Shown: positions 45,051 through 54,477, numbered from the stretch's first letter. The stretch: DNA of 64,000 nt from Roseibaca calidilacus (GCF_001517585.1 NZ_FBYC01000004.1:2375501-2439500), one strand, 5' to 3'. Notes: a model not told the origin generated them from the sequence alone. Made by a program: numbers and translations.

Positions 45051-46023
45051 AGGGGACAGGGTGTTTCGGGTTTTCCAGGATCGCTTTGCCTTGGCGGAAG
45101 TTTTCACCATCGCGCGGGGATCGCGGACCCATGCGGATGTGTTGCGTGCAGAACTGGTGCGGCACGATATAGCCGGGCAAGGCGAATGCGTGCCCTATGC
45201 GCGCTATGGCGAAACGATGGCATCTGTGCATAAGCAGATTGCAGGGCTGGCGGACGCGGTGGATCGGGCAGAGCTGCAAGCCGCCCTGCCCGCAGGTGCC
45301 GCACGCAACGCCGTGGATTGCGCATTGTGGGACTGGGAGGCAAAGCGCACCGGGCGCCCTGTCTGGGAATTGGCCGAGCTACCCGCGCCAGAGCCGGTTG
45401 TGACCGCGTTCACCTTGTCCCTGGATAGCCCTGACAAAATGGAAGCCGCCGCGCGCAAACATGCGGCGCGCCCCCTGTTGAAGATCAAGCTGGGCACGCC
45501 AGAGGATATGCCGCGGCTGGAAGCGGTGCGCCGCGGCGCGCCTGCAACGCGGATCATCATTGATGCCAATGAAGGCTGGGATGCCGATATCTATGCCGAT
45601 CTGGCCCCGCATTTGTTGCGGCTGGGGGTGGAGATGGTCGAGCAGCCCCTGCCCGCCGGCCAAGATGACATGCTGGCCGAAATTGCCCGCCCGCTGCCGG
45701 TATGCGCGGATGAAAGCTGCCATGACCGCGAAAGCCTGCCGCGCCTGCGCGGCAAGTATGACATGGTGAACATCAAGCTGGACAAAACCGGCGGTTTGAC
45801 CGAAGCGCTGGCGCTGCGCGAGGCGGCCCGCGCCGAAGGCTACCGCGTGATGGTGGGCTGCATGGTCGGCAGTTCGCTGGCCATGGCCCCAGCGGTGCTG
45901 GTCGCGCAAGGTGCCGAAATCGTGGACCTGGACGGCCCGCTTCTGCTGGCCGAAGACCGCGATCCGCCCCTGCACTACGACAGCGCAGGCGTGCATCCTG
46001 CCTTGCGCACGCTCTGGGGTTGA
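45046..46023 (+). CDS. dgcA: N-acetyl-D-glutamate racemase / dipeptide epimerase DgcA-like
   Basis: This enolase-superfamily protein of about 325 residues is of the dipeptide-epimerase/muconate-lactonising type. The catalytic lysine motif LLKIKLG is near residue 145. The metal ligands follow as Asp in IIIDANEGW, Glu in MVEQPLP and Asp in CADESCH, then the second lysine in MVNIKLDKTGG near residue 243. The ATG at 45046 sits in the repeat element; a GTG at 45061 behind AGGGGACAG is an alternative start that removes five residues. Together with DgcN it would convert D-Glu to L-Glu through N-acylated intermediates. Dipeptide epimerase activity on L-Ala-D/L-Glu is the main alternative. Confidence 0.82.
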   Translation: MKGDRVFRVFQDRFALAEVFTIARGSRTHADVLRAELVRHDIAGQGECVPYARYGETMASVHKQIAGLADAVDRAELQAALPAGAARNAVDCALWDWEAKRTGRPVWELAELPAPEPVVTAFTLSLDSPDKMEAAARKHAARPLLKIKLGTPEDMPRLEAVRRGAPATRIIIDANEGWDADIYADLAPHLLRLGVEMVEQPLPAGQDDMLAEIARPLPVCADESCHDRESLPRLRGKYDMVNIKLDKTGGLTEALALREAARAEGYRVMVGCMVGSSLAMAPAVLVAQGAEIVDLDGPLLLAEDRDPPLHYDSAGVHPALRTLWG

Positions 46024-46085
46024 CTACTCTTTCCCACGGCTTGCGCATAGGCTAAGGACAGCCCAGCCGCCACAAGGAGAGCCAG

Positions 46086-47927
46086 ATGCCGCGTTATCGT
46101 TCCCGCACCACCACCCATGGCCGCAACATGGCAGGCGCGCGCGGATTATGGCGCGCAACGGGCATGACCGACAATGATTGGGACAAGCCGATCATTGCCA
46201 TCGTCAACAGCTTCACGCAGTTCGTGCCGGGCCATGTGCACCTGAAGGATCTGGGCCAACTGGTTGCGCGCGAAGTGGAAAAAGCCGGCGGCGTGGCCAA
46301 GGAATTCAACACCATCGCGGTGGATGATGGCATTGCCATGGGCCATGACGGGATGCTGTATTCCCTGCCCTCGCGCGAGGTTATCGCGGATGCGACCGAA
46401 TACATGGTCAACGCCCATTGCGCCGATGCGATGGTCTGCATTTCCAACTGCGACAAGATCACACCGGGTATGTTGATGGCCGCGATGCGGCTGAACATTC
46501 CGGCCGTCTTTGTTTCTGGTGGCCCGATGGAAGCGGGCAAGATAGAGATCGACGGGCTGGAAAAGGCGCTGGACCTTGTAGACGCGATGGTCGTCGCCGC
46601 CGATGACAAATACACCGACGCCCAAGTGCAGGCGATTGAAGAAGCCGCCTGCCCGACCTGTGGGTCATGTTCGGGCATGTTCACCGCCAATTCCATGAAC
46701 TGCCTGACCGAAGCCTTGGGACTGTCGCTGGCGGGCAATGGCTCTACCCTTGCGACCCATGCGGACCGTGAAAAGCTGTTCAAGCGCGCAGGCCATCTGA
46801 TCGTGGAAAACGCCAAGCGCTATTACGAGCAGGATGATGCCAGCGTGCTGCCGCGCAACATTGCCAGCTTCAAGGCGTTCGAGAATGCCATGTCGCTGGA
46901 TATTGCCATGGGCGGGTCCACCAACACGGTTCTGCACCTGTTGGCCGCCGCGCATGAGGGCGGGATCGCTTTCAGCATGGCCGATATAGACCGACTGTCG
47001 CGCCGCGTGCCCTGCCTGTGCAAGGTAGCACCGGCCAAGGACGATGTGCATATGGAAGATGTGCACCGCGCCGGGGGCATCATGTCGATCCTTGGGCAGT
47101 TGGACAATGCAGGGCTGCTGCACCGCGATTTGCCAACCGTGCATAGCCCGACCATGGGCATGGCGCTGGACATGTGGGACGTGTCGCGCACGCAAGACCC
47201 GGACGTGCACCAGTTTTACCGCGCTGCCCCCGGCGGGGTGCGCACCACGCAGGCGTTTTCGCAGGCAAACCGCTACAAGACGCTGGATACAGACCGCGAG
47301 AAGGGTGTCATCCGCAGCAAGGAACACGCCTTCAGCCAAGATGGCGGTCTGGCGGTTCTGTTCGGCAATCTGGCGGAACAAGGCTGCATCGTGAAAACCG
47401 CAGGCGTGGATGACAGCATCCTGAAATTCAGCGGCCCCGCGCGGGTGTTCGAGTCTCAGGACGACGCGGTTAGCGGCATTCTGACTGGCAAGGTCGTGGC
47501 GGGCGAGGTGGTCATCATCCGCTATGAAGGGCCGCGCGGCGGGCCGGGAATGCAGGAAATGCTGTATCCGACCAGCTATCTGAAATCCAAGGGTTTGGGC
47601 GCGGCTTGTGCGCTTGTGACCGACGGGCGCTTCTCGGGCGGCACGTCGGGGCTGTCGATCGGCCATGTCTCGCCAGAGGCAGAGGAAGGTGGTTTGATCG
47701 GGCTGGTCGAGGATGGCGACCTGATCGAGATCGACATCCCCGAGCGCCGGATTGAGCTGAAGGTCGATGATGCGACCTTGGCCGAGCGCCGCGCCGCGCA
47801 GGATGAAAAAGGCTGGAAACCGGCCAAGCCGCGCCCGCGCAAGGTGTCGACCGCGCTGCGGGCCTACGCGGCGCTGACCACATCGGCGGCCATGGGGGCC
47901 GTGCGCAAATTGCCTGAAGGATGGTGA
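46086..47927 (+). CDS. ilvD: Dihydroxy-acid dehydratase
   Basis: IlvD dehydrates dihydroxy acids to 2-oxo acids in branched-chain amino acid synthesis. The 613-residue protein carries the iron-sulfur cysteines in [12 protein letters not shown] near residue 119 and [19 protein letters not shown] near residue 193. The catalytic-serine region is [21 protein letters not shown] near the C-terminus. AAGGAG precedes the ATG. It lies 62 bp after dgcA and just before dat, an unusual setting because no other ilv or leu genes are present. Sugar-acid dehydratase activity of the same superfamily cannot be excluded. Confidence 0.9.
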   Translation: MPRYRSRTTTHGRNMAGARGLWRATGMTDNDWDKPIIAIVNSFTQFVPGHVHLKDLGQLVAREVEKAGGVAKEFNTIAVDDGIAMGHDGMLYSLPSREVIADATEYMVNAHCADAMVCISNCDKITPGMLMAAMRLNIPAVFVSGGPMEAGKIEIDGLEKALDLVDAMVVAADDKYTDAQVQAIEEAACPTCGSCSGMFTANSMNCLTEALGLSLAGNGSTLATHADREKLFKRAGHLIVENAKRYYEQDDASVLPRNIASFKAFENAMSLDIAMGGSTNTVLHLLAAAHEGGIAFSMADIDRLSRRVPCLCKVAPAKDDVHMEDVHRAGGIMSILGQLDNAGLLHRDLPTVHSPTMGMALDMWDVSRTQDPDVHQFYRAAPGGVRTTQAFSQANRYKTLDTDREKGVIRSKEHAFSQDGGLAVLFGNLAEQGCIVKTAGVDDSILKFSGPARVFESQDDAVSGILTGKVVAGEVVIIRYEGPRGGPGMQEMLYPTSYLKSKGLGAACALVTDGRFSGGTSGLSIGHVSPEAEEGGLIGLVEDGDLIEIDIPERRIELKVDDATLAERRAAQDEKGWKPAKPRPRKVSTALRAYAALTTSAAMGAVRKLPEGW

Positions 47928-47932
47928 ACCGA

Positions 47933-48796
47933 ATGACCCGCATCGTTTATGTGAATGGCGACTACCTGCCCGAAGGCGAGGCCAAGGTGTCGATTTTCGA
48001 CCGTGGCTTCCTGATGGCCGATGGCGTCTATGAAGTGACGACCGTCCTCGACGGCAAGCTGATCGACTTTGACGGGCATTTCACCCGGCTGGAACGGTCG
48101 CTGAATGAGTTGGACATCGCCAACCCGATGGACCGCGACCAATGGCTGGAAGTGCACCGCCAACTGGTCGCACAGAACGCGGTCGATCAGGGCATGGTCT
48201 ATCTGCAAGTGACGCGCGGCGCACCGGGCGACCGGGATTTCATTTTCCCCGACCCCGACACAACTGCGCCCACGGTCGTGCTGTTCACCCAGTCGAACCC
48301 CGCGCTGGTCGATAGCCCGAAAGCGCGCAGGGGCATGAAGGTCGTGACCATAGACGATATTCGCTGGGGACGGCGCGACATCAAGACGGTGCAACTGCTT
48401 TACCCCAGCATGGGCAAGATGATGGCCATCAAACAAGGCGCGGATGATGCCTGGATGGTGCAGGACGGCGCGATCACAGAGGGCACGTCAAACAACGCCT
48501 ATATCATCAAAGATGGCAAGATCGTCACGCGGGCGCTGTCGAACGACATTCTGCACGGCATCACCCGCGCCGCCGTGCTGCGCTTTGCGCGTGAAGCGCA
48601 GATGCAGGTCGAAGAGCGCAACTTCACCGTGGACGAAGCAAAAGCAGCGGATGAAGCCTTCGTCACCTCTGCCAGCGCTTTCGTGATGCCAGTGGTGTCG
48701 ATTGATGGCGCCGAACTGGGCGGCGGCGTGCCCGGTCCTTTGGCCACCCGCCTGCGCGAGATTTACATCGAAGAAAGCCGCAAAGCCGCGATCTGA
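47933..48796 (+). CDS. dat: D-amino-acid transaminase
   Basis: This class IV PLP aminotransferase of about 287 residues is of the D-alanine transaminase type, which exchanges amino groups among D-amino acids with 2-oxoglutarate, giving D-glutamate. The segments SIFDRGFLMADGVYEVTTV near residue 18 and YLQVTRGAPGDRDFIFP near residue 91 are D-AAT-like. The PLP lysine is in DIKTVQLLYPSMGKMMAIKQGADD near residues 146-168. The second ATG, at 47933, is favoured by the family start MTRIVYVNG; an ATG at 47921 is in frame and nearer to GAAGG. It overlaps or abuts the ilvD end. It may supply D-Glu to DgcN/DgcA. Confidence 0.88.
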   Translation: MTRIVYVNGDYLPEGEAKVSIFDRGFLMADGVYEVTTVLDGKLIDFDGHFTRLERSLNELDIANPMDRDQWLEVHRQLVAQNAVDQGMVYLQVTRGAPGDRDFIFPDPDTTAPTVVLFTQSNPALVDSPKARRGMKVVTIDDIRWGRRDIKTVQLLYPSMGKMMAIKQGADDAWMVQDGAITEGTSNNAYIIKDGKIVTRALSNDILHGITRAAVLRFAREAQMQVEERNFTVDEAKAADEAFVTSASAFVMPVVSIDGAELGGGVPGPLATRLREIYIEESRKAAI

Positions 48797-48810
48797 CGGG
48801 CAACCCATGA

Positions 48811-48838
48811 CATGCCGCATGGCTTTGCCTGCGGCATG
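48811..48838. terminator. Hairpin between convergent dat and RTX genes
   Basis: A nine-base stem CATGCCGCA / TGCGGCATG with a ten-base loop lies 15 bp after the dat stop and before the end of the leftward RTX gene. There is no clear T run, so it is a weak terminator or stability hairpin. Confidence 0.55.
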
Positions 48839-48846
48839 TGCCCGGC

Positions 48847-50442
48847 CTACCAGACAACGCTGCGGTCGCCCGCGGCAATGATCGGATTGTCGGCCATGGT
48901 CACGCCGGGCACACGCACCACGATCCGGCCATTATCGGTAATCACCAGACCGTCCTCGCCATCTTCAACAACAATCTCGTGCGGCCCATCGGTGTCATCG
49001 GCCGTATCAACCCAGTTATATTCCAAGAAGTCCTCTTCCGGGTTGAAGTCGGTAATAATCGTCGGGCCTGCTCCTTCGGTGCCAAAGCCGTAGACCACAA
49101 ACTGATCTTCGCCTGCGCCACCTGTCACGGTGTCGCCCAAGCCAGCCAGCAGGTTGTCCCTGCCCTCTCCACCAAAGATAGAGGTTGCGCCAACACGGCC
49201 CCGCGCTTCGGGACCGTCTTCGAACAAGGCGAACCCGGCACCGGCCAAGCGGTCGCCAATATCGGCGCTGTCACCGCCGATCAGCGTGTCCTCGCCATTC
49301 CCGGCAACTGCTGTCACCCAACCCGGGCCGTTAGAGCCATCAAACACGTCATCCCCATCGCCCAGCACGACCTGATCGATTTCTTCAAAGGTGACGGCGG
49401 GCCAACTGCCATCGGCCGGTTCTACCGTGATGATGCCCGTTTCGGCCACAGTGACGCGCATGTCCGCCGAAAGCTGCGACATGTCCAGCACGCTGAAGCG
49501 GTCACCGCCGCCAAAATTGCCGCCGCCTTCGAATTCGTCGGTCAGCAACAGCCGCACATTGTCATTACCCGCATCCTGATAAATCAGCCCCGGGGCCAAA
49601 GTTGTTTCGCCCTCCGAAGCGCCGATCACGGCCACGTCAATCTGGTTCAGCAGATCCTCTGGCGCAAGATCGGCAAACCCTTCAAGATGCGCCATGGGAA
49701 CGCCATTTGCCAAAATCACCACGGCGCTGCCATCGTCGCTACGTTCTGCGGTCAGGCTTACACGGCCGTCAAAGTCGATGGGATCGCGCGCACCGTCTGG
49801 TGCCCCAAGTTCGGTGCGGAAAATCTGATCGAATGAGTCCTGAAAGCTGCGCTCTAGGTCAATGACAAGCCGATCTTCGTCGGGGTTGAAGTCGCGGATC
49901 AATGGCGGGCCCAGCGGATCCCCATACACGCTTTGCATATTGTCATTCTCGTCCAGCCCACCGGGTGAGATGACAAAACTATCCGTGCCATTGCCGCCGA
50001 CCATGATAGAGCCGCCCGAACTAACCAGCACGTCATTGCCCGCACCGCCACGCATGACCTGCTCAGAGCCGGAATTGGATACATTCTCACCAAGAATGAG
50101 ATCGTCGCCGTCGCCACCATACCCGTGGTCATTGTCCAGAACGAGCAACAGATCGTTTCCGGTCCCGCCATTCAGGCGCACGCCGAATTCCAGAAAGCCG
50201 ACAAGCGTGTCGTTGCCACCAAAGCCGTTATAAACGCTCACATCGTCGCGCGAGTTGATCAGGTCGTTGCCGGGCCCGCCCTGACCGGTCATGCCGGGGT
50301 CGTTGTCCGGATTGTTGGGAGTGTCGGGATTGTCGTTTGGCCGAGGATCATCATCCGTGTCGGCAGCATCATTCCCTGAACCGCCGATGAAGGCGAGCGC
50401 ACCAAAAGCGAACAACAAGGCAAGAAGACCCGTTCCAAACAT
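48847..50442 (-). CDS. RTX-type calcium-binding repeat protein
   Basis: This acidic protein of about 531 residues begins with a hydrophobic helix (MFGTGLLALLFAFGALAFIGG) and then an Asp/Asn/Pro-rich stretch. About nine glycine-rich RTX nonapeptides follow, for example GGPGNDLIN, GGTGNDLLL, GGDGDDLIL, GGAGNDVLV and GGAGEDQFV. Such repeats fold as calcium-binding parallel beta-rolls. DFNPDEDRL and DFNPEEDFL segments mark two further repeats of a domain. No type I secretion genes are adjacent, and the N-terminal helix could anchor it or act as an export signal. The function is unknown; a surface adhesin-like or extracellular role is possible. The frame allows a start four codons earlier (50454). 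Confidence 0.75.
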   Translation of the reverse strand: MFGTGLLALLFAFGALAFIGGSGNDAADTDDDPRPNDNPDTPNNPDNDPGMTGQGGPGNDLINSRDDVSVYNGFGGNDTLVGFLEFGVRLNGGTGNDLLLVLDNDHGYGGDGDDLILGENVSNSGSEQVMRGGAGNDVLVSSGGSIMVGGNGTDSFVISPGGLDENDNMQSVYGDPLGPPLIRDFNPDEDRLVIDLERSFQDSFDQIFRTELGAPDGARDPIDFDGRVSLTAERSDDGSAVVILANGVPMAHLEGFADLAPEDLLNQIDVAVIGASEGETTLAPGLIYQDAGNDNVRLLLTDEFEGGGNFGGGDRFSVLDMSQLSADMRVTVAETGIITVEPADGSWPAVTFEEIDQVVLGDGDDVFDGSNGPGWVTAVAGNGEDTLIGGDSADIGDRLAGAGFALFEDGPEARGRVGATSIFGGEGRDNLLAGLGDTVTGGAGEDQFVVYGFGTEGAGPTIITDFNPEEDFLEYNWVDTADDTDGPHEIVVEDGEDGLVITDNGRIVVRVPGVTMADNPIIAAGDRSVVW

Positions 50443-50619
50443 CTTTAACCCCAAAAACTAAAACTAGCAAAATCTTAACCGTAGAGGCATGATTGGCAAG
50501 CCAGTTTCAGGCCCAGCCACCGGCTTTCCCCGTGATTGGTTCGGCAAGCACGACAATCGCAGAATTGGTTAATGATTGTTTATAATTTCCAGATGAATAT
50601 CGGAAAATTTCCAGCCCGA

Positions 50620-50961
50620 TCACCGTATGGAAAGGCATCCGGCCACAATGTCGCCATTATGCAATGAAGCGATTCGAACTGGGTTTTCAAATTGCGCGCA
50701 GATCTCGTCCGGGGTGATCCGGTAAGGGGCGTTCGTGAAACGGTCACGGTCACGCGGCGCGGTGCCGCATGGCAACTCTGCCTGCGCTTGCTGACTGCGC
50801 TCGCACCTTATATGGGCAGCCAGTGAATATAGGTCGCTGGCGCGCTGATCGTCGCGGTAGTCGCGGCGCGCCTGTTCCGGGCCGCCGACCTGCCACAGTC
50901 CAAGCGCAATCACCACAAGCGTGAAAGGCACCAGCAATTTGCGCAAAACCGGCTGCATCAT
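50620..50961 (-). CDS. Hypothetical membrane-anchored protein, 113 residues
   Basis: I do not recognise this gene. It encodes a single N-terminal helix (LLVPFTLVVIALGLWQVG) followed by a polar region with three cysteines (HIRCERSQQ, LPCGTAP, EICAQF). It starts at 50961 or 50958 and overlaps the DUF5671 stop in an ATGATG/TGA arrangement, so it is the last gene of a small operon DUF1244-DUF5671-this gene. The domain arrangement suggests a periplasmic-facing small protein. A large frame upstream of the start is a shadow of the DUF5671 gene. Confidence 0.6.
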   Translation of the reverse strand: MMQPVLRKLLVPFTLVVIALGLWQVGGPEQARRDYRDDQRASDLYSLAAHIRCERSQQAQAELPCGTAPRDRDRFTNAPYRITPDEICAQFENPVRIASLHNGDIVAGCLSIR

Positions 50962-51584
50962 GGCTCTGCCAGAAAATCGCGGAACCATGCGATGACCAGC
51001 AATGCCATGACCACCACCAGCGCGACTTTTGCCATGAATTGCGCGGTCACAACACCGGTCAATCCGGCATAGACCACCGCGACCGCAGCCCCCAACAGGG
51101 CCAGCGTGGACAAGAACAGGGTCAGCGCACCGAATTTCTGGCGCAGCGGTGTGCGGCGTTGGCCCGGATCGCGGACAAGCCCGCGCGCGGCGCGGCGGTC
51201 CAACCACAAGAACACCGGCAAGGCAACGATCAGCACCGCGATGGACCAGCGCATAGACCCTGCATTTCCAAAACTATGACCGCCCCGCAACGGGTCGGGC
51301 AACCACGCCTCGATCAGGTCGAAACCCAGTTGGACTAGGTTATAGGTGATTGTCAGCAAGGCCACGAACATCAGGCCATACAAGACCGCCTCTTGCCCGC
51401 TGGCTTGGGGCTGGGGGCGTGGCACGGGCACGCCAAGCCCCTGATCCGACCACCCATTCAGCGCGGCGGTCACTTCCGCAGATGACCAGCCTTCTGCCAA
51501 AAGCGCCTTGCGCAAAGCATTTGGGCCATGCCCGGCGCGCAAGCCGTCCTGCACAAAGGCCGCCAGCTGTTCCGAGGGCTTCAC
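50958..51584 (-). CDS. DUF5671-like membrane protein
   Basis: This 208-residue protein has a polar N-terminal 75 residues carrying a helical segment like LAEGWSSAEVTAALNGW. Four to five hydrophobic helices follow (ALLTITYNLVQLGFDLIEAW and later segments). This pattern matches the DUF5671 family of integral membrane proteins of unknown function. It begins three bases after DUF1244 ends and overlaps the next hypothetical gene, so the three are likely cotranscribed. Confidence 0.72.
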   Translation of the reverse strand: MKPSEQLAAFVQDGLRAGHGPNALRKALLAEGWSSAEVTAALNGWSDQGLGVPVPRPQPQASGQEAVLYGLMFVALLTITYNLVQLGFDLIEAWLPDPLRGGHSFGNAGSMRWSIAVLIVALPVFLWLDRRAARGLVRDPGQRRTPLRQKFGALTLFLSTLALLGAAVAVVYAGLTGVVTAQFMAKVALVVVMALLVIAWFRDFLAEP

Positions 51585-51587
51585 CCG

Positions 51588-51899
51588 TCAGCCCTTGGCG
51601 CCGACATTCTCGGCAAAGGCCTTGTCAAAAGCGGCCTTTTGCGCGGCGTCGGCTTCGGTCTGATGCTTGGCCTTCCAGTCGTCATAGGGCATGCCGTAAA
51701 TCGCTTCTCGTGCGGCGTCCTTTGTCATGTCCAGCCCGCGTTCCTGCGCGGCTTCCATATACCAGCGTGACAGGCAGTTGCGGCAAAAGCCGGTCAGGTT
51801 CATCATGTCAATGTTCTGCACATCGCTGCGCTTGTCCAGATGGGCCAGCAGCGCGCGAAAGGCGGCAGCCTCCAGCTCTGTGCGGGTGGTGGTGTCCAT
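51588..51899 (-). CDS. DUF1244 domain-containing protein
   Basis: This 103-residue cytoplasmic protein belongs to the DUF1244/COG3492 family. The family segment NLTGFCRNCLSRWYMEAAQERG near residue 34, with its FCRNC cysteine pair, is clear. No function is established. It is the first gene of a leftward operon with the DUF5671 protein and is divergent from pyk. Confidence 0.85.
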   Translation of the reverse strand: MDTTTRTELEAAAFRALLAHLDKRSDVQNIDMMNLTGFCRNCLSRWYMEAAQERGLDMTKDAAREAIYGMPYDDWKAKHQTEADAAQKAAFDKAFAENVGAKG

Positions 51900-52020
51900 G
51901 TGCGATCCTCCGTTATATAGTCAAAGGTGCGCGTTCGCGCGGGGCGGGTCAAGCGCGGCAGGCTTGCTTTTTCAGTCATAATCGGTAGATGTTTGCGCTA
52001 ACGAATTCTTCCTGACATCA

Positions 52021-52040
52021 GGCCCTGTCATATCAGGGCC
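52021..52040. other. Hairpin in the pyk upstream region
   Basis: GGCCCTG-TCATAT-CAGGGCC is a perfect seven-base inverted repeat 38 bp before the pyk start. It may be a leader hairpin or a protein-binding site. Nothing else notable is seen in this 179-bp divergent spacer. Confidence 0.4.
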
Positions 52041-52078
52041 ATATGCCGTCAGGCACGCAAAACCAGAGAGGACAGCCC

Positions 52079-53533
52079 ATGACGCCTTTGCGCCGTCACC
52101 GCATGATAAAGATCGTCGCCACGCTTGGCCCGGCCTCATCCGATTATGACACCATTCGCGCCCTGTTCGAAGCGGGCGCTGACGTGTTCCGACTGAACAT
52201 GAGCCATGGCACCCATGACGACATCGCCGCGCGGCATGCGATCATTCGCAAGATCGAAGCTGACACGGGCCGCCCGATAGCCATTCTGGCCGATCTGCAA
52301 GGGCCGAAATTGCGCGTGGGCGTTTTCGCGAACGAAGCGGAGGAACTGGTCGAAGGCGCTGCGTTCCGGCTGGACCTGACCGACAAGCCGGGCGACGCAA
52401 GCCGCGTGACCTTGCCCCACCCGGAAATCTTTGCTGCGCTGGAACCCGGCGCGGACCTGCTGGTCAATGACGGCAAAATTCGTCTGAAAGTGAACGACTG
52501 CGGCAAGGATTTCGCCAATTGCACCGTGACCGTGGGCGGCACCATTTCCAACCGCAAGGGAGTGAACGTGCCGGACGTGGTTTTGCCGGTCGCGGCCCTG
52601 TCAGACAAGGACCGCAAGGATCTGGAATTCGTCTGCCGTCTGGGCGTGGATTGGCTGGCGCTGTCCTTCGTGCAGCGCGCCGCCGACGTGGCCGAAGCCC
52701 GCACGCTGGCGCAGGGCCGCGCCGCGATCCTGTCCAAGATCGAAAAACCCGCCGCTGTCGCAGCCTTTGACGAAATTCTGGCCGTGTCAGACGGCATTAT
52801 GGTTGCGCGCGGCGATTTGGGCGTGGAACTGCCGGTGCAAAACGTGCCGCCTATCCAGAAACGTCTTGTCCGGCGCGCCCGTGCCGCCGCCAAGCCGGTA
52901 ATCGTGGCCACGCAGATGCTGGAATCGATGATCGAAAGCCCCATGCCCACCCGCGCCGAAGTGTCGGACGTGGCCACGGCAATTTACGAAGGGGCGGATG
53001 CGATCATGCTGTCGGCAGAATCGGCAGCGGGCGATTACCCGATCGAGGCCGTGCTCACCATGGACAATGTCGCGCGTGAGGTCGAAAGCGATCCGACCTA
53101 CATCGAGATCATCGACGCGTCGCGCAAGAACAAGCACAGTTCCATCGCCGACGGCATCGTGGCCGCCGCGCGTGAACTGGCCGAGAAAACCGATATTGCC
53201 GCGATCTGCTGTTTCACCGAATCTGGTACCACAGCCAGCCTTGTTGCGCGTGAACGTCCGCATGTGCCGATTCTGGCGCTGACCCCCATCACCAAGACCG
53301 CGCGGCGCCTGCAACTGGTCTGGGGCGTGCATTGCGAGGAAGTGGCAGAGGTCGAGCGCTTTAAGAAAGCGGTCATCAATGCCGTGCGTGTGACCCGCAA
53401 ATACGGCTTCGGCACGGAAAAGGACCAGATCCTTGTGACCGCGGGCATTCCGTTCAACCAGCCGGGCACCACGAACATCTTGCGGGTCGCGCCCTGCGCA
53501 GAACACTTGATCGTGTCGGGCGAACCCGAGTAA
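52079..53533 (+). CDS. pyk: Pyruvate kinase
   Basis: Pyruvate kinase converts phosphoenolpyruvate and ADP to pyruvate and ATP in glycolysis. The 484-residue protein starts KIVATLGPASS near residue 9. It has the phosphate-binding LADLQGPKLRVG near residue 65, the active-site SKIEKPAAV near residue 222 and the MVARGDLGVELP segment near residue 241. The TQMLESMIESPMPTRAEVSDVATAI signature is near residue 279. AGAGAGGA precedes the ATG at 52079. It is followed by a small membrane protein, rpmI and rplT on the same strand. Confidence 0.95.
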   Translation: MTPLRRHRMIKIVATLGPASSDYDTIRALFEAGADVFRLNMSHGTHDDIAARHAIIRKIEADTGRPIAILADLQGPKLRVGVFANEAEELVEGAAFRLDLTDKPGDASRVTLPHPEIFAALEPGADLLVNDGKIRLKVNDCGKDFANCTVTVGGTISNRKGVNVPDVVLPVAALSDKDRKDLEFVCRLGVDWLALSFVQRAADVAEARTLAQGRAAILSKIEKPAAVAAFDEILAVSDGIMVARGDLGVELPVQNVPPIQKRLVRRARAAAKPVIVATQMLESMIESPMPTRAEVSDVATAIYEGADAIMLSAESAAGDYPIEAVLTMDNVAREVESDPTYIEIIDASRKNKHSSIADGIVAAARELAEKTDIAAICCFTESGTTASLVARERPHVPILALTPITKTARRLQLVWGVHCEEVAEVERFKKAVINAVRVTRKYGFGTEKDQILVTAGIPFNQPGTTNILRVAPCAEHLIVSGEPE

Positions 53534-53560
53534 CCTGTTCCCCTACCGACAAGGGGCAAC

Positions 53561-53794
53561 ATGGATACCGGGATCATCTTTCTGCTGGGTGTTTATCTTG
53601 TCCCGTTGGCACTGGTCAGCGCCGTTGGGGCTTGGGCCGATGGGCGCAAGCCCTATGTCGCGCTTGGGCTGGGGGCTGTGGGTGTCGGGCTGGCAGTGCT
53701 GGCGTCAGTTCTGCGCCCGGATGGCAGATACGGATTGCGCGACATCCCGGAACTAAGCGCGGCCCTGATCGTTCGACTGTGGCAGGCGTTCTGA
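53561..53794 (+). CDS. Small hypothetical membrane protein, 77 residues
   Basis: This unrecognised 77-residue protein has two hydrophobic helices (IIFLLGVYLVPLALVSAVGAW and ALGLGAVGVGLAVLASVL) separated by a short basic loop, and a C-terminal tail RDIPELSAALIVRLWQAF. It is 27 bp after pyk and could be cotranscribed with it. No enzymatic motif is visible. Confidence 0.65.
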   Translation: MDTGIIFLLGVYLVPLALVSAVGAWADGRKPYVALGLGAVGVGLAVLASVLRPDGRYGLRDIPELSAALIVRLWQAF

Positions 53795-53901
53795 CCCTTG
53801 CACCCGCGCGGTTTCTGGTTTACTGCGCGGTTTCCATTCGAAGGGGCGTCCGGCCGTTGTGGCATGCCGAGTCGCCCCCCTGACCGAAGAAGGAGTCGGA
53901 A

Positions 53902-54102
53902 ATGCCCAAGATGAAGACAAAATCGGGCGCGAAAAAGCGCTTCTCCATGACCGCGACCGGCAAAGTCAAAGCCGGGCAAGCGGGCAAGCGGCACGGCATG
54001 ATTAAGCGGACGAAGAAATTCATCCGCGACGCGCGCGGCACCACCCTGCTGTCAGAGCAGGATGCCCGTATCGTCAAGACCTACATGCCCTATAACCGGT
54101 AA
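53902..54102 (+). CDS. rpmI: 50S ribosomal protein L35
   Basis: This is a very basic 66-residue 50S protein with the L35 start [20 protein letters not shown] and end MPYNR-like region. A good GAAGGAG site precedes the ATG. It precedes rplT by 12 bp, the conserved order. In many proteobacteria infC lies just upstream; here it does not. Confidence 0.97.
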   Translation: MPKMKTKSGAKKRFSMTATGKVKAGQAGKRHGMIKRTKKFIRDARGTTLLSEQDARIVKTYMPYNR

Positions 54103-54114
54103 GGAGAGCGGAAC

Positions 54115-54477
54115 ATGTCACGCGTTAAATCCGGCACAGTCACCCACGCCCGCCACCGCAAGGTCATCAAGGCCGCCGCTGGCTATTATGGCGCGCGCTC
54201 GCGCAACTTCCGCACCGCCACGCAGGCCGTGGACAAAGCGAACCAATACGCCACCCGCGACCGCAAGGTGCGCAAACGCAACTTCCGCGCATTGTGGATT
54301 CAGCGTATCAACGCTGCTGTCCGCGCTATCGACCCGACCCTGACCTATTCGCGCTTCATCAACGCGCTGATGCTGGCCGGGATCGAAGTGGACCGCAAGG
54401 TTCTGGCCGATCTGGCCGTGCACGAGCCTGAGGCCTTCGGCCAGATCGTGGAAAAAGCAAAAGCTGCCATGGCCTAA
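54115..54477 (+). CDS. rplT: 50S ribosomal protein L20
   Basis: This 120-residue basic 50S assembly protein has the L20 family segments [19 protein letters not shown] and [19 protein letters not shown]. In E. coli L20 represses its own rpmI-rplT operon; the same could hold here but no leader structure is clear. It ends the short ribosomal operon, and a terminator follows. Confidence 0.97.
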   Translation: MSRVKSGTVTHARHRKVIKAAAGYYGARSRNFRTATQAVDKANQYATRDRKVRKRNFRALWIQRINAAVRAIDPTLTYSRFINALMLAGIEVDRKVLADLAVHEPEAFGQIVEKAKAAMA

